Origin: Caldovatus sediminis
GTDB taxonomy: Bacteria > Pseudomonadota > Alphaproteobacteria > Acetobacterales > Acetobacteraceae
Reading direction: 5' to 3'
DNA length: 64,000 nt
Assembly: GCF_014644455.1 (NCBI RefSeq)
Contig: NZ_BMKS01000009.1
Span: forward strand, 48,354 to 112,353
Shown here: positions 62,990 to 64,000 of the stretch, piece after piece
How positions within the stretch are numbered: position 1 is the first letter of the stretch
Layout of the letters: each line of letters starts with the position of its first letter
Made by a program: the position numbers and the translations under genes
Notes under the pieces: generated by a model
The model's database searches: none
What the model was told of the DNA's origin: nothing
Seen by the model: the letters and a program-made list of their open reading frames with translations, nothing else

Positions 62990-63366
62990 CTGGGGACGCG
63001 CCTTCGCCTGATCGGAGGTCAGCGGTTTCTACGCGCTGCCGACGTGTCCGCGAAGAGGCCGGGGGGCGAAGGCGTTCGCCGCGCCGCGTGCCAGGGTCGG
63101 GTGGGCGGTGCCCTGTCCCGTCACGCATCGAAGGTCCGCACGTCCGGCTCCGGCCGTGGCCGCGAGGCGGATCTCGCCCGTTCGCGGCGACCCGGCGGCG
63201 ATGCGCCGCGCGGCTGGCCCGGGAGGGCTGGGCGCGGCGGGTGGGTGTGGCAGCGTTAACGCAGATGGTATGTTCCTAACCGCGGGTTGCACAGCAACCG
63301 GTTCCAATGGGCATCGAACCGCGTTATTGTTCCGATTGGTCTAATTTCCTCGCTGGGGACTCCCCT
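62990..63366. other. Divergent intergenic stretch of 377 bases with palindromes
   Basis: No gene was recognised. The last 130 bases are clearly less GC-rich than the rest of the window. They contain a perfect 10-bp palindrome GCGTTAACGC (63253-63262) and an inverted repeat GGTTGC-ACA-GCAACC (63285-63299). Both lie upstream of the secreted-protein gene and could be regulator sites. Confidence 0.45.
63253..63299. promoter_or_regulatory. Two palindromes upstream of a secreted protein gene
   Basis: GCGTTAACGC at 63253-63262 is fully self-complementary. GGTTGC/GCAACC at 63285-63299 forms a 6-bp inverted repeat with a 3-base spacer. They lie 70-115 bases before the secreted-protein start in locally AT-richer DNA, a usual place for promoter and operator elements. 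No consensus -35/-10 pair could be fixed. Confidence 0.35.
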
Positions 63367-63810
63367 ATGGTTGCGCCCACCCCCCTCGGGCTCCGCTCGG
63401 GAATCGCCGCGGCTCTCCTCGCGATTGCCCTGCCGGCGTCGGCCGCCACCGTCTCCACCTCCTGGGTGTCGCTGACCAACAACAACCAGGAGGAATGCCT
63501 GGCCGTCGGGCTTGCCGCGGTCCAGGCGCTCGGCTTCCGCGGCACGGTTTCGGGCGACCGCCAGGCGATCTTCGGCTGGCGCAACGACGAGACGCTGACC
63601 GTGCGCTGCATCGCCACCCACGAACTGGCCGTGGTCTTCGCCTACACCCACGACCGCAACGCCGACAGCGGGCCGCTGGTGGAGCGGGTCGCCGCCTACT
63701 ACCGCGCCCGCGCCGCCGAGGCCGCCCGCGCCGCCGCCGACCAGCGCTGGTTCACCATCCAGCAGGGGGGCGGCCAGCGCTACGGCGAGGCCGGATTCGG
63801 CGGGCGCTGA
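63367..63810 (+). CDS. Small secreted protein
   Basis: The 147-residue product has a signal peptide: GIAAALLAIALPASA with a likely cleavage before ATVSTS. The mature part has one fold-like segment, NNQEECLAVGLAAVQALGFR and DRQAIFGWRNDETLTVRCIA, with two cysteines that may pair. The C-terminus is an Ala/Arg-rich helix. I do not recognise the family. The ATG at 63367 is favoured over one 20 codons earlier because it begins at the signal peptide. Confidence 0.72.
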   Translation: MVAPTPLGLRSGIAAALLAIALPASAATVSTSWVSLTNNNQEECLAVGLAAVQALGFRGTVSGDRQAIFGWRNDETLTVRCIATHELAVVFAYTHDRNADSGPLVERVAAYYRARAAEAARAAADQRWFTIQQGGGQRYGEAGFGGR

Positions 63811-64000
63811 CGCGCCTGGCGCCGCGATCCGCGCAGCGGCGCCGGCATCGCTCCGGGGGCCAGCGATCCGCCGGCAGGACCGGAGTGGTCCGCTCGCGTG
63901 CGACCGGCCCCGGCGCCGTTCGGCCCTGCGCATGCCGGCGCCTTCCGGATCGTGCGGATCGGTGCGGCGGCGTCAGGGCCGGAATGCGAGGGCGGCGAGG

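Noticed and set aside
63973..64000. Reverse-strand tail ending LAALAFRP then TGA, possible C-terminus of a gene beyond the window
   Set aside because: Only eight codons are visible, too few to support a call.

Overview
The window is about 64 kb of very GC-rich DNA with strong codon bias. It reads as chromosomal DNA of an alphaproteobacterium, most likely a member of the Acetobacteraceae (Roseomonas-like); the family assignment is an inference. The main support is the 3' half of the spc operon followed by the alpha operon, in the order rpsH-rplF-rplR-rpsE-rpmD-rplO-secY-adk-rpsM-rpsK-rpoA-rplQ. adk sits between secY and rpsM and no rpmJ is present, which is the usual alphaproteobacterial arrangement. 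The GC level, the S5 with a long N-terminal tail and the gene content (PutA, several CoA-transferases, Mrp antiporters) also fit.

Layout. (1) 1-7254: ribosomal proteins, SecY, adenylate kinase and RNA polymerase alpha, all on +. (2) 7255-9249: an insertion-sequence graveyard holding an IS5-type and an IS66-type transposase relic, both frameshifted. (3) 9250-15077: a class-III aminotransferase, a YcbB/YcbK pair for the cell wall, and a DASS-type anion transporter. (4) 15136-30105: a block of about 15 kb, almost all on -, with two different Mrp-type multisubunit cation/proton antiporter gene sets. One is canonical (A, B, C, D, F, G, with E displaced). The other has no MrpA; it carries E, F, G, a DUF4040-MrpB fusion, C and three D/NuoLMN-like proton-channel subunits. 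An ExoD-like gene and an unknown 257-residue protein gene lie inside the block. (5) 30391-39936: a patatin, a GntP-type permease, a secreted PepSY-like protein, a PfkB-family sugar kinase, a tandem universal stress protein, and a tight operon of two DUF1538 membrane proteins, a P-II-like protein and a CBS protein, then a metallo-beta-lactamase-fold hydrolase and a PAS protein. (6) 40061-42360: XdhC with a small Cys-rich partner, and a broken LysR regulator. (7) 42475-49975: a sensor kinase, a lone receiver, PutA, a CinA homologue whose C-terminal domain looks dead, and a luciferase-like oxidoreductase. (8) 50050-51219: a deletion scar made of three gene remnants. (9) 51294-56110: a membrane protein, a LysM protein, and the psd-pssA pair for phosphatidylethanolamine. 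(10) 56245-60151: a decayed cytochrome c and a single-chain restriction-modification enzyme. (11) 60163-63810: three CoA-transferase genes and a secreted protein.

How the genes work together: translation and secretion genes lead the window. The middle is dominated by ion and proton homeostasis at the inner membrane (two Mrp sets), with stress-related genes beside it (universal stress protein, DUF1538/P-II/CBS). The rest is envelope maintenance, proline and acyl-CoA metabolism, and one DNA-modification locus, with several decayed genes between them. No CRISPR array, rRNA, tRNA or intact mobile element was found. The candidates for an undescribed system are the DUF1538-DUF1538-P-II-CBS operon and the MrpA-less Mrp-like complex.
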